Origin: JAFNAG01 sp050011535
Lineage (GTDB): Bacteria > Acidobacteriota > UBA6911
Direction: 5' to 3'
Length of the DNA stretch: 14,990 nucleotides
Assembly (NCBI GenBank): GCA_050011535.1
Contig: JBEKIX010000079.1
Span: 1-14,990 of the forward strand
Below are positions 7,756-14,990 of this stretch, piece after piece (the stretch's first letter is position 1; each line of letters starts with the position of its first letter). A model generated the notes under the pieces. The model ran no database searches, was not told the origin of the DNA, and saw nothing but the letters and a program-made list of their open reading frames with translations. The position numbers and the translations under genes are program-made.

Positions 7756-7774
7756 CACTGTCACCGAATTTCCG
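7743..7774. repeat. Tandem 16-bp direct repeat overlapping the inverted repeat and the end of the giant TPR gene
   Basis: TGTCGCCGAATTTCAC (7743-7758) is followed at once by TGTCACCGAATTTCCG (7759-7774), which differs at three positions. The first copy is the outer part of the inverted repeat's right arm. The second lies inside the upstream gene and supplies its last codons (EIR) and TGA stop. This shows that a third copy of the same core motif belongs to the element. Confidence 0.65.
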
Positions 7775-10700
7775 AGTAGACGGAGAGCGAACCACGATTA
7801 AGCAGCTCTTCCATCCACATGAACTGATGTGCAAGACCCAAACGCATGATTTCTTTCACCAGATCATCCCAGGTCCCAACGCGGGACGTTGCCGGGTTGG
7901 CGCTAAGATACTGCAATGCCAACTCCCCAACCATTCCAGCAACGGACGCAGGCGCTCCCACAGCATAGCCGGTTTCAGCCAATCGGATCTTTAGGTCAAT
8001 GATACGATCAAACAGGAAATCCGGCAAATCAGAGTTTTGCAGCCGCTCGTATGAGTCACACAACTTCAAGGAGACCTCCGAGAGGCCCAAACGACGCCAG
8101 ACGGAGCACCCGTACTGTTCGACTTCCCTTTGAAAAGCGTCTGACTCCGCCGTCCCTGCTGCCGGAATTATCTCCCGCAACCTCTCCAGCACAGGACTGG
8201 TGATTTCCGGGGCTTTCAACGTAGCGGTGAGGCCGCAACCGTAGCCGCACAGGCCCCGGGAGTCGCGTGCAGGCAATATAGCAACCTCGGCAAGATAAGC
8301 CTCCCCCAGGAAGAACAACTCCGAGGGGGAAAGCAGTTCCATAGCACCGACGGGATCGCCGCGGGTCACGAAATCGGCAACCTGGTTCCTGCGCAATGGC
8401 GAAAGGAGCGCTGAGAGATGTTGATCGCACCATTCACCTGTTGCAGAAGCGGACAAACAAAACGCCATCAGCTCGCGTCCCAGGCGCACCGACAAGGCCA
8501 CGTATTCCTGCGCCCGGTCAGTGCGGAGCTGCGGATTGATTACGCGAATTCCGGACAGCATTGCCGGCAGCAGCTTGCCCGGGCCCCACTTGCCGAAATT
8601 CTGCGCGGATGCCGCCATTTCCAGTCTATTCAATTGAATCTCCAGGCCCGCCAGCGAGCCCGCGACGGCGCCTCCGCGTTCATTGCCCTGTTCCTCGAGC
8701 AGCTCTGCACCCGACCAACCCGCCTGCAATGGTTGCCTGTGCGGGTAAAAATCGTGTTTCCGAATAAAATCCGGATCATAACTGAGGGCAGCCGTTTGGG
8801 GAGAACCATCGTACGCATAGCAATAGCCCAACAACGCCAACCCAAGCTCCGTGTGCAGAACGGCGGCGGCCTGTTTCAAGACTGTCTGGACCCAATCCGC
8901 GTGGTAGCCGCCGAGGCTCGGCACGTCCCCGGCCCTCACTTCCAATTCTCTGGCGAGGTCCTCGTATGCGCTCGGCGGTGGCGACGGCGCCCTGTTTTGA
9001 GGAGTTGCCGCTGCCGAGGCTGGAGCTGGTGCTGCGAGTTTGCGGATTGCTGCAGCGGGCGACGGCACCTTGGCTTGAGAAGTTGTCGCTGCCAAAGCTG
9101 GAGCGGGTAGCTTGCGAATTGCTGCAGCGAGCGCTCGCAGCCAGTCGGCCTGCCGTTCACGGCTCGTCTGGAGATTCCTGACCAGCTGAACGGCTTGAAG
9201 CAAATCGGCGATGGCAGCCACATGCTGCAGCCCGATGACACTCTTGATGCGTTGCAGTTGCTCGGCGTGAGCATCCTGGACGAGCGGAGCTCCGTTGAAT
9301 AAAAAGACTTGCCGTCCGACCGGTCCTGCCAGTGCTTCCAGCAGCAATCCCGGCGAATCGGGCGGCATCTGCAATGACCTCCCCAGCTCAGGCAGCAGCG
9401 TGTCGGTCAGAAAGGTCGAGACATTGTCCAAAAAGGACGATTCTTCGGCGACGGCAAAACTCGCGAGTGCTGCCTTCAAGAGCTTCTGGCACGTCTGCGT
9501 GTCGATCACTCCATTCCGGCAAAAGGCTGAAATGAGGAAAAAGATCGACTGGTTGGTGCGCGTGCGGTTGACGTTCCAGGCCGTAGTCCCCGTCTGTGCA
9601 ACATTTCTGCAGGAGGCAAGATACGGCACCAGCAAGTCCGGCGGCGCATGGAGATCCCAGATTAAATCAAGGCACACGGGGGATTCGGCAGGACTGCGCA
9701 TGATTGCTTGGATTACGGCGTCCGTAAGAATCTCGGGCCGGACATCCTGCACAAACTTCAGGAATTGGATGAAGCTGACGCCGACAACCGGCGCGGTGCC
9801 GGGGTTCAACGTTCCTTTTGATTGCACAAGGCTCGCCAAGTCCTGCAGGGAAACATGCAGCGGGGATCGCCCGGCATCGGTTCGGCCGGGAAACAGATAT
9901 GGGCCAAAACGAGAATCGACAGGAAGTATCAATCCCTGCTCGTCGGCACCAAGCATGCGAACCAGTCCCGCGGCCTCAGGACTCCAATTGCTCGTCTTGC
10001 TCTTCGAGGCGCGTGCAGAGCCTTCCGGCGCAATCAGATTGGTCAATTCTTCCAGGTTGCGCGATGAAGCCGTAAAATAACGCTGCACCGCAGGGGGGGC
10101 GCCGGCAAGCGTGTAGTAGGTATACATCAGCCTGCCTCCGCCATTTGCCACGAACTGCCGGAATAAGTTCACGGGATCTGAATTGGAAGAGCCCATGAGG
10201 CTTTCCCATGCTCCGGGAAAAACCAGCCGGCCGTCCTTAAAGTCGAGAAAGCGGCCGAAACTCGCCAGGATTGGTGTCAGGGGGATCAAATCGCTCCCAC
10301 TAAAGCTTTGGAGCAAAGCGCCGCGCACGGGCCCTGCGCAGCGCTCCAATGCCAGGTAAAGCTCCATCGCGTCAGGGCGTCGAAAAAACTCGGCAAGCAG
10401 ACGGCGTGGATCGGATTTTTGAAGGCCGAGGATTTTCCCTTGTATCAAATTTGCATCGACAATCGATGGGAGGATCTCGTCTCCGGTCGTAAACCTCAGT
10501 TCCCGGAGATTCGGGGCTTCGATATCGACTCCAAGCCGGATCAGCAGCCGCTGCTGTTGCTGCATCACCGGTTCGTGACTCACCGCAAGGGAAACCGCTC
10601 TCCGTCCTCCTTTCTGGCTTGAAGAGTATTTGATCCCGAAAAAGCGCAGGAATGTCTTTGTCTGATCGATTGCCGGCCCATCCCCGACCAGCGGCAGAAC

Positions 10701-13058
10701 GTAGGATTGCCTTCCCCTCTTCGCGTCCGTGGATGCCGGAGAGATCCTCTTTCGTTTCATGTACTGAAGCAGCCGATCGTAGGTGCGAAAATGGTCCAGG
10801 ATCTCAGACTGAAGCCGGCTGAGCTTCGCCGTGTCCTCCGTCGAGTGCTTCGTGTCCAGAATAGCGGAGAACACCTTTCCGGTTGCGCCGGCGTCGCGGA
10901 GGGTGGACGGATCGAGTCCGAGAATGCTGCTCAGAGGTAACAGCCCTCCCGGAACAATCATGCCGGGCCCAGGCCCCACGGGCGCTTTCTTGACCGAATT
11001 GCCCAAATGTTCCGCGGTGCCTTTCACCATCAATGACAAGTAGGCCGGATGGGAAGAGAGATCACGGCCGGCTTGTGTTGCCTGATCGGGAGGCCGCGCT
11101 TGCGCAGCTTGGTAGTCGAGCAAAGCCTGGCCGTATTCTTCGATGCGTTCCCTCAATCCGGCAGCCTCACGATAAAACGCCGGCGCCTTGTCCGGCATCC
11201 TGGCTGCGCTGTCCTCGAGCACCGCCGCGGCGTTCGTGAACGCTCCGGCGCGCGCGAAGAGTCCCGCTATCTGGTGGCTGGCATTTGCATCCGACGGGTT
11301 GATCGCGAGCACCCGGCGCATGGTCAGCACGGCCTCCTGGCCCTGCCCGGATTCAATTTCCGCTTCCGCCACATGCAGGAGAATATCGGTGCGCGCCGGG
11401 AAGATATGCGCGGCGTTTTCAAAGCTGGTCAGCGCCGATTCCCACTGATGAGCGCGCGCGTGAATATTCCCGATCTGCAAATGAACATCCGGGTCCTCGG
11501 GCCTGAGCGCGGCCGCGCGCTGCGCGGCTTCAAGCGCCCTCTGGGTCCTCCCGTGGATGGAGTCCATTTCCGAAGAGCACAGCATGGCGGTGACGTTTTG
11601 CGAGTCTGCCCTCAGCGCTGCCTGTATCTGATCTGTTGCCGCCGCCTCCTGCCCGAGACGCAATAAGACACACCCGTACTCGGCCTGCGCCTGGCTGCTG
11701 TCCCGACCCAGATCTGTGAGATTGGCGTAAATCTTCCCAGCTTCCTCATCGCGGCCTGCCGCTGCCAGTAGCCGCGCGAACGTCAACCGGAATTGTGCGG
11801 AGTCGGGCACGGTCTCGGGCGGCAACGACTTGAGTGTTTCGATCGCCGCCGCCGATTTTCCAAGCTTACGAGACACTTCCCCATAGAGGACAAGCACGCG
11901 CTCGGTTCGGGGCACAAATGCCATGACCTTGGCCAGGTGTGCCTCCGCTATATCGAGTTCTCCCGCCTCGGACGCGTATTTGGCACTGAAGTAAAAGACA
12001 TCGGGATTGCCCGGATCCAGCTGCACGCTGTTTTGAATGAACCTGACTGCCGTTGCCGCATCGCCGTTTTCGGCGGCTTTTTGCGCCCGTCCGATCCATT
12101 CGAGCGCCTCGCGCATGCTTTCGGACTCGGGCGCGGGTGCATCATCAGGGATGTGCCAGATTGCAGCCGGCGCACGCAAATCCAGAAGGCCTCCGGTCTG
12201 ATCTACCGCCCGGAGGGAGAGAACGAACCTTCCACAGAGGGTCAGGGCTGCTTTCGGCTGCATTTCCAGCAGAAAGCCTCTTTTTCGAGCCTCGAGCACC
12301 TTACGAATAACCGACTCCGGCTCATCTTCGGCTGCGAACGTCATGCCACCGGTGGCCGCGCAGATTGGGCCGATGCTTCCGGCGCCTTCCAGATAGCCGT
12401 GAACGATGCTCCCTTTGCGCCGGCATGCCTCCAGAACGCGGCGCTCTGCGCCGAGCCCGAGGTAGCTGCTGTTATCGCCCTCGAACGAACGATCCTTGCC
12501 TATCAGGAGGCAATCCACGGGCCCTGCGCCGGCTTCAGCCTTCTGGAGCAGGACTGCCGCCAAGTCCAGAATGTGGCCCGGGTCGTTCCGCTGTTCCGAT
12601 TCGGTTTCCGGCATGAGGCGCATGATTGCCGACACAGTGTCGGCCGATGATGCGCCGGCACTCTCGGGAGGGTCATAAAGGATCCCGTCGAGGATCGGAA
12701 TACCCACACGAATCTCTTGTTGCGTCCGGTCCGGCAATTCCGCGGCGAGCGCCGCGACCAGAGCGCCGACACGGCGCTGCAGTTGCGGAATGGAATAGGA
12801 ACTTGGATCGATGATGACCAGCAGCGGGCGGGTCGAGCTCATTGGTGACGCGGCTTTAACCTGGAATTCGATAGACGGAGCAGAGACGACAAAGGTGACA
12901 TGTTCTTCCGGCGCGGCCAGAAATACCGGAAGGAAGATCGATGTCGCCTTTTGATCCGGCTCATTTGCCTTGAGCGTCGGCGAGCCGGCCTGGATCGTCG
13001 CCAGGCAAAAGAACACGAGTGCGGAGGCGCCACCCCTCATTGAAAGCTTGCATTCCAT
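7761..13058 (-). CDS. Giant exported protein: degenerate VWA-like head, TPR array, large uncharacterised C-terminal region
   Basis: I place the start at the ATG at 13058 (1765 residues). It gives a signal peptide (MECKLSMRGG, then ASALVFFCLATIQAG, cleavage near 25) and lies about 40 nt below a promoter-like pair. The in-frame ATG at 13163 is upstream of that promoter, and 13040 is an alternative. A VWA-like fold spans about 75-265: LLVIIDPSSYS puts D84 where a metal site would begin, but DPSSY lacks the second Ser of DxSxS, so metal binding is doubtful. TPR-like helix pairs run from about 318 to 655, with linker motifs LDPGNPDV, LRPEDPDV and INPSDANA. The remaining 1100 residues match nothing I recognise. 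They contain a Pro/Ala linker with an internal duplication (about 1322-1375) and a Cys-rich spot (GLCGYGCG, near 1650). TPR plus VWA suggests a periplasmic or surface scaffold. The VWFA-TPR gene follows 108 nt downstream, so a joint complex is inferred. The final residues and stop come from a repeat element, so the original C-terminus may have been replaced. Confidence 0.8.
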   Translation of the reverse strand: MECKLSMRGGASALVFFCLATIQAGSPTLKANEPDQKATSIFLPVFLAAPEEHVTFVVSAPSIEFQVKAASPMSSTRPLLVIIDPSSYSIPQLQRRVGALVAALAAELPDRTQQEIRVGIPILDGILYDPPESAGASSADTVSAIMRLMPETESEQRNDPGHILDLAAVLLQKAEAGAGPVDCLLIGKDRSFEGDNSSYLGLGAERRVLEACRRKGSIVHGYLEGAGSIGPICAATGGMTFAAEDEPESVIRKVLEARKRGFLLEMQPKAALTLCGRFVLSLRAVDQTGGLLDLRAPAAIWHIPDDAPAPESESMREALEWIGRAQKAAENGDAATAVRFIQNSVQLDPGNPDVFYFSAKYASEAGELDIAEAHLAKVMAFVPRTERVLVLYGEVSRKLGKSAAAIETLKSLPPETVPDSAQFRLTFARLLAAAGRDEEAGKIYANLTDLGRDSSQAQAEYGCVLLRLGQEAAATDQIQAALRADSQNVTAMLCSSEMDSIHGRTQRALEAAQRAAALRPEDPDVHLQIGNIHARAHQWESALTSFENAAHIFPARTDILLHVAEAEIESGQGQEAVLTMRRVLAINPSDANASHQIAGLFARAGAFTNAAAVLEDSAARMPDKAPAFYREAAGLRERIEEYGQALLDYQAAQARPPDQATQAGRDLSSHPAYLSLMVKGTAEHLGNSVKKAPVGPGPGMIVPGGLLPLSSILGLDPSTLRDAGATGKVFSAILDTKHSTEDTAKLSRLQSEILDHFRTYDRLLQYMKRKRISPASTDAKRGRQSYVLPLVGDGPAIDQTKTFLRFFGIKYSSSQKGGRRAVSLAVSHEPVMQQQQRLLIRLGVDIEAPNLRELRFTTGDEILPSIVDANLIQGKILGLQKSDPRRLLAEFFRRPDAMELYLALERCAGPVRGALLQSFSGSDLIPLTPILASFGRFLDFKDGRLVFPGAWESLMGSSNSDPVNLFRQFVANGGGRLMYTYYTLAGAPPAVQRYFTASSRNLEELTNLIAPEGSARASKSKTSNWSPEAAGLVRMLGADEQGLILPVDSRFGPYLFPGRTDAGRSPLHVSLQDLASLVQSKGTLNPGTAPVVGVSFIQFLKFVQDVRPEILTDAVIQAIMRSPAESPVCLDLIWDLHAPPDLLVPYLASCRNVAQTGTTAWNVNRTRTNQSIFFLISAFCRNGVIDTQTCQKLLKAALASFAVAEESSFLDNVSTFLTDTLLPELGRSLQMPPDSPGLLLEALAGPVGRQVFLFNGAPLVQDAHAEQLQRIKSVIGLQHVAAIADLLQAVQLVRNLQTSRERQADWLRALAAAIRKLPAPALAATTSQAKVPSPAAAIRKLAAPAPASAAATPQNRAPSPPPSAYEDLARELEVRAGDVPSLGGYHADWVQTVLKQAAAVLHTELGLALLGYCYAYDGSPQTAALSYDPDFIRKHDFYPHRQPLQAGWSGAELLEEQGNERGGAVAGSLAGLEIQLNRLEMAASAQNFGKWGPGKLLPAMLSGIRVINPQLRTDRAQEYVALSVRLGRELMAFCLSASATGEWCDQHLSALLSPLRRNQVADFVTRGDPVGAMELLSPSELFFLGEAYLAEVAILPARDSRGLCGYGCGLTATLKAPEITSPVLERLREIIPAAGTAESDAFQREVEQYGCSVWRRLGLSEVSLKLCDSYERLQNSDLPDFLFDRIIDLKIRLAETGYAVGAPASVAGMVGELALQYLSANPATSRVGTWDDLVKEIMRLGLAHQFMWMEELLNRGSLSVYSEIR
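8980..9129 (-). repeat. Tandem duplication inside the giant TPR gene (AAAIRKL units)
   Basis: Two units of about 72-78 bp, joined at about 9057-9058, encode AAAIRKLPAPALAATTSQ and AAAIRKLAAPAPASAAAT, each followed by a short stretch ending in PSP. The DNA of the units is clearly similar but diverged at many third positions, so the duplication is not very recent. It forms a flexible Pro/Ala-rich linker between two parts of the C-terminal region. Confidence 0.7.
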
Positions 13059-13105
13059 GTAGAGCTCGAATTCCGGGAAATCAGGTCCATCCGGATGCGC
13101 CCCAC

Positions 13106-13134
13106 ATTCTATGCCGGAACTATTTCTCGCACAA
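13106..13134 (-). promoter_or_regulatory. Candidate sigma70-type promoter of the giant TPR / VWFA gene pair
   Basis: On the minus strand TTGTGC (13129-13134) and TAGAAT (13106-13111) are separated by exactly 17 nt. The -10 matches TATAAT at five of six positions; the -35 is weaker. Transcription would start near 13099, about 40 nt before the proposed ATG at 13058. This supports that start over the upstream in-frame ATG at 13163. Confidence 0.45.
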
Positions 13135-13231
13135 CCCATTTGGCCGGGGACTGACGACGCCAAGTTATTGACAGAATGCTAAATCCGTGTCGGGTCCGGC
13201 ATCACCAAGGTCGATGACCGGCACAGCTACG

Positions 13232-13300
13232 ATAGAGAAAAGGCTGCTGGCGCTTTATCGGCAAGGCTACGATGTTGGCCGCTATGTGAGCCTGGAACGC
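13232..13300 (+). pseudogene. Fic/DOC-family protein remnant (C-terminal helix segment only)
   Basis: This frame encodes about 23 residues, ending LYRQGYDVGRYVSLER. That strongly resembles the segment just after the HPFxDGNGR AMPylation motif in Fic proteins, where a GY(D/E)VGRYISLER-like stretch is typical. No HPFxDGNGR motif lies upstream in any frame I read, and the similarity stops abruptly after SLER. It is therefore a short orphan remnant with no activity. A GTG at 13187 gives an 82-codon open frame around it, but I see no evidence that it is a gene. The assignment rests on one short motif. Confidence 0.45.
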
Positions 13301-13566
13301 CCGTTCCTACCAAAAACTTCGTCCGGATTGAAAATATTGCATTTACGGGATCAGGCTGAGGGCCTTTCGGTTTGTGCAGGAGGTCCTAATCACGCTGCTT
13401 CCGGCATCCTTGTCGTCTGTTCTCCACAGACTTAAGCGGGTTTCAACAGGGATTACCTGCATTCGCAGCAGGAGTGCCACCGCTCGGTTTGGGTTGTGCC
13501 TACCAATAGATCTGTAGTGATGCAAATCATTGATCTTGCGGCTCCGCGCTGATACCGTCCTGAGCC
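13301..13566. other. Intergenic stretch with no recognisable gene; probably holds the left IS end
   Basis: No coding frame, RNA or strong hairpin is recognisable here. The IS left end should lie in this interval. A 16-bp stretch at 13487-13502 (GTTTGGGTTGTGCCTA) has a 12/16 inverted match at 14724-14739. Open frames crossing it on the minus strand overlap the transposase and look like antisense shadows. Confidence 0.4.
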
Positions 13567-14739
13567 ATGTGCAATGTGTTGAGATCGATATTCTCTGGGC
13601 TGGCATGCACCCTACGGACGCGAGCCTCCCTGCAACTGGAAATCCTGGCTCTCCGGCACCAACTCGCTGCCCTGCAAAGAACCAATAGGAAACGGCTCCG
13701 GCTTCGGGCATCCGATCGGATTTTGTGGGTCCTTCTCTCCCGGTTCTGGTCCCAGTGGCTTAACTGCCTCCTGCTCGTTAAGCCCGCTTCGGTGATCGCT
13801 TGGCATCGAAAAGGATTTCGGCTCTACTGGAAATGGAAAAGCCGTCCGGGAAGGACCGGTCGACCAAGGACTTCGAAGGAGATCCGAGATCTGATTCGCA
13901 ACATGAGCGCTTGCAATATTCTGTGGGGAACACCAAGGCTGCACGGCGAATTGCTCAAGCTCGGAATTGAAGTCTCCCAAGCCACTGTCGCAAAGTACAT
14001 GGTAAATCATCGGAAGCCGCCTTCACAGACCTGGCGAACCTTTCTGGAAAATCATGTTAAACAGTTGGTCTCGGTGGACTTCTTCGTGGTACCCACCATT
14101 ACCTTCCGGATCCTGTACGTGTTTCTTGTCCTGGCTCATGATCGCAGGCGCGTCATGCATTTCAATGTCACCGAGCATCCGACTGCCGAATGGGCCGCAG
14201 CACGGCTCGTGCATGCGTTTCCTTGGGACAAGGCGCCGCGCTTCCTGCTCCGAGACCGCGACAGCATCTATGGTGCCGCCTTCAGCGCGCAGGCCAAAAG
14301 CCTGGACATCAGCGAAGTTCTGACCGCATTCCGATCTCCGTGGCAGACGCCCTATGTGGAGCGCCTCATCGGCTCGATTCGCAGAGAGTGTCTCAATCAT
14401 GTTGTCATCCTGAATGAGATTTCGCTCCGGCACCTTATGCTTTCTTACCTTGATTATTACCATGGAACCCGCAGCCACCTTTCGCTTGGAAAGGATTCTC
14501 CAGATGGCAGGGTCGCGCAGCCGCCGGAGATGGGCAAGATAATTGCGCTTCCCAAAGTAGGCGGGCTCCATCATCGATACGAACGCAGAGCCGGCTGAAA
14601 CCCGGCTGCCCGCAAAGAATTCGGCAATTCTGCACCCAATATATCGCGTCTGGTCTGGAGCCGGAGGTAGCAAGGCTGCCAACCTTTCTCTGATGCGTAC
14701 GAATCCCGCAAGATTCCAGGTGATTTGTACAGCCCAAAC
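13487..14739 (+). mobile_element. Insertion sequence around the transposase (ends tentative)
   Basis: The proposed element is about 1.25 kb and is bounded by GTTTGGGTTGTGCCTA at 13487-13502 and, inverted at 14724-14739, GTTTGGGCTGTACAAA (12 of 16 identical). The length suits a single 1-kb transposase gene. No matching target-site duplication flanks these points, so the boundaries are a guess; the presence of an IS is supported mainly by the intact transposase. Confidence 0.35.
13567..14598 (+). CDS. IS transposase with rve (DDE) integrase core
   Basis: The 343-residue transposase appears intact. An N-terminal helix-turn-helix/helical region (about 20-150) includes LQLEILALRHQLAALQR, and the rve-type catalytic core follows. 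The likely DDE residues are D171 (VSVDFFVV), D230 (FLLRDRDSIYG) and E265 (YVERLIGSIRREC), giving the 34-35-residue second spacing usual for this fold. The C-terminus ends VGGLHHRYERRAG, which is typical of full-length members of this group. Such proteins, related to the IS3/IS481 transposases and often annotated as integrase core-domain proteins, are abundant in Acidobacteria. It is a single frame without programmed frameshift. The start at 13567 has only a weak GAG upstream. It lies between a Fic remnant and a tRNA gene, consistent with an insertion-prone spot; its exact ends and target duplication were not identified. Confidence 0.9.
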   Translation: MCNVLRSIFSGLACTLRTRASLQLEILALRHQLAALQRTNRKRLRLRASDRILWVLLSRFWSQWLNCLLLVKPASVIAWHRKGFRLYWKWKSRPGRTGRPRTSKEIRDLIRNMSACNILWGTPRLHGELLKLGIEVSQATVAKYMVNHRKPPSQTWRTFLENHVKQLVSVDFFVVPTITFRILYVFLVLAHDRRRVMHFNVTEHPTAEWAAARLVHAFPWDKAPRFLLRDRDSIYGAAFSAQAKSLDISEVLTAFRSPWQTPYVERLIGSIRRECLNHVVILNEISLRHLMLSYLDYYHGTRSHLSLGKDSPDGRVAQPPEMGKIIALPKVGGLHHRYERRAG

Positions 14740-14872
14740 TTGATCAGTTCGGTCAGAGTCTTCCAGATCGACTTTTTGGCAGGCACACGTCACCGAGGGT
14801 GGTCACCAAGAAGAGCAGGCTTTGGAAGTTGTTGTTGAAGAATCTCGTAAATGATTGGATTGCTAGATGTTA

Positions 14873-14948
<76 letters not shown>

Positions 14949-14990
14949 GCCAATTGCGAAAAGCTTGTACCATGTTTGGCGCGGCGGGTC

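Noticed and set aside
8980..9129. CRISPR array or minisatellite
   Set aside because: There are only two diverged units, without spacers, and they are in frame within a coding region.
11793..12650. 285-codon plus-strand open frame
   Set aside because: It is antisense to the TPR array of the giant gene; its composition is not protein-like, while the opposite frame has regular TPR periodicity.
13343..13711. 122-codon minus-strand open frame upstream of the transposase
   Set aside because: It overlaps the transposase start and the likely IS end, with no recognisable domain or ribosome-binding site.
14023..14793. 256-codon open frame on the minus strand
   Set aside because: It is antisense to the transposase over most of its length, is rich in Arg/His/Gly with no recognisable motif, and the transposase frame carries the DDE residues.

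Overview
This window looks like chromosomal DNA from an acidobacterium, probably of the Solibacteres/Bryobacterales type. The evidence is indirect: two proteins carry modules resembling the 'VWFA-related Acidobacterial' family, a BlaI/M56 regulator pair has a carboxypeptidase-regulatory-like tail, and the rve-type transposase is of a kind common in that phylum. GC content is moderately high throughout. No ribosomal or other phylogenetic marker protein is present, so placement below phylum is a guess.

Layout, left to right. (1) About 1-398, minus strand: the internal part of a polytopic membrane glycosyltransferase-like gene that runs off the left edge. Its 5' end is fused out of frame to the tail of an M56 (BlaR1-type) metalloprotease gene (~390-2277, minus), whose upstream partner is a BlaI/MecI-type repressor gene (2294-2674, minus). 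The pair has a good sigma70-like promoter with a dyad over its -10 region. (2) 2823-4481, plus strand: a class V aminotransferase lacking its N-terminal part, then an intact small alpha/beta hydrolase. (3) 4665-13058, minus strand: two very large exported-protein genes. The promoter-proximal one encodes about 1765 residues (signal peptide, degenerate VWA-like head, TPR array, about 1100 residues I cannot classify). The distal one encodes 995 residues (signal peptide, two VWFA-related modules, C-terminal TPRs). The 108 nt between them hold a perfect 27-bp inverted repeat, and a related copy supplies the last codons and stop of the upstream gene. (4) 13059-14872: a short Fic-protein remnant and an intact DDE transposase gene. 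(5) 14873-14948, minus strand: a complete tRNA-Thr(CGT) with encoded CCA.

How the parts may work together: BlaI and the M56 protein form a classic sensor-protease/repressor unit, but the sensor has no penicillin-binding domain and its 3' end is broken. The two large proteins look like one envelope-located unit, because both combine VWA-type and TPR modules behind signal peptides and lie head-to-tail. I infer a scaffold or adhesion role, but nothing in the sequence proves it. Three damaged genes (M56/glycosyltransferase junction, aminotransferase, Fic) and an IS in 15 kb point to an unstable accessory region or, for the first junction, possibly to an assembly chimera.
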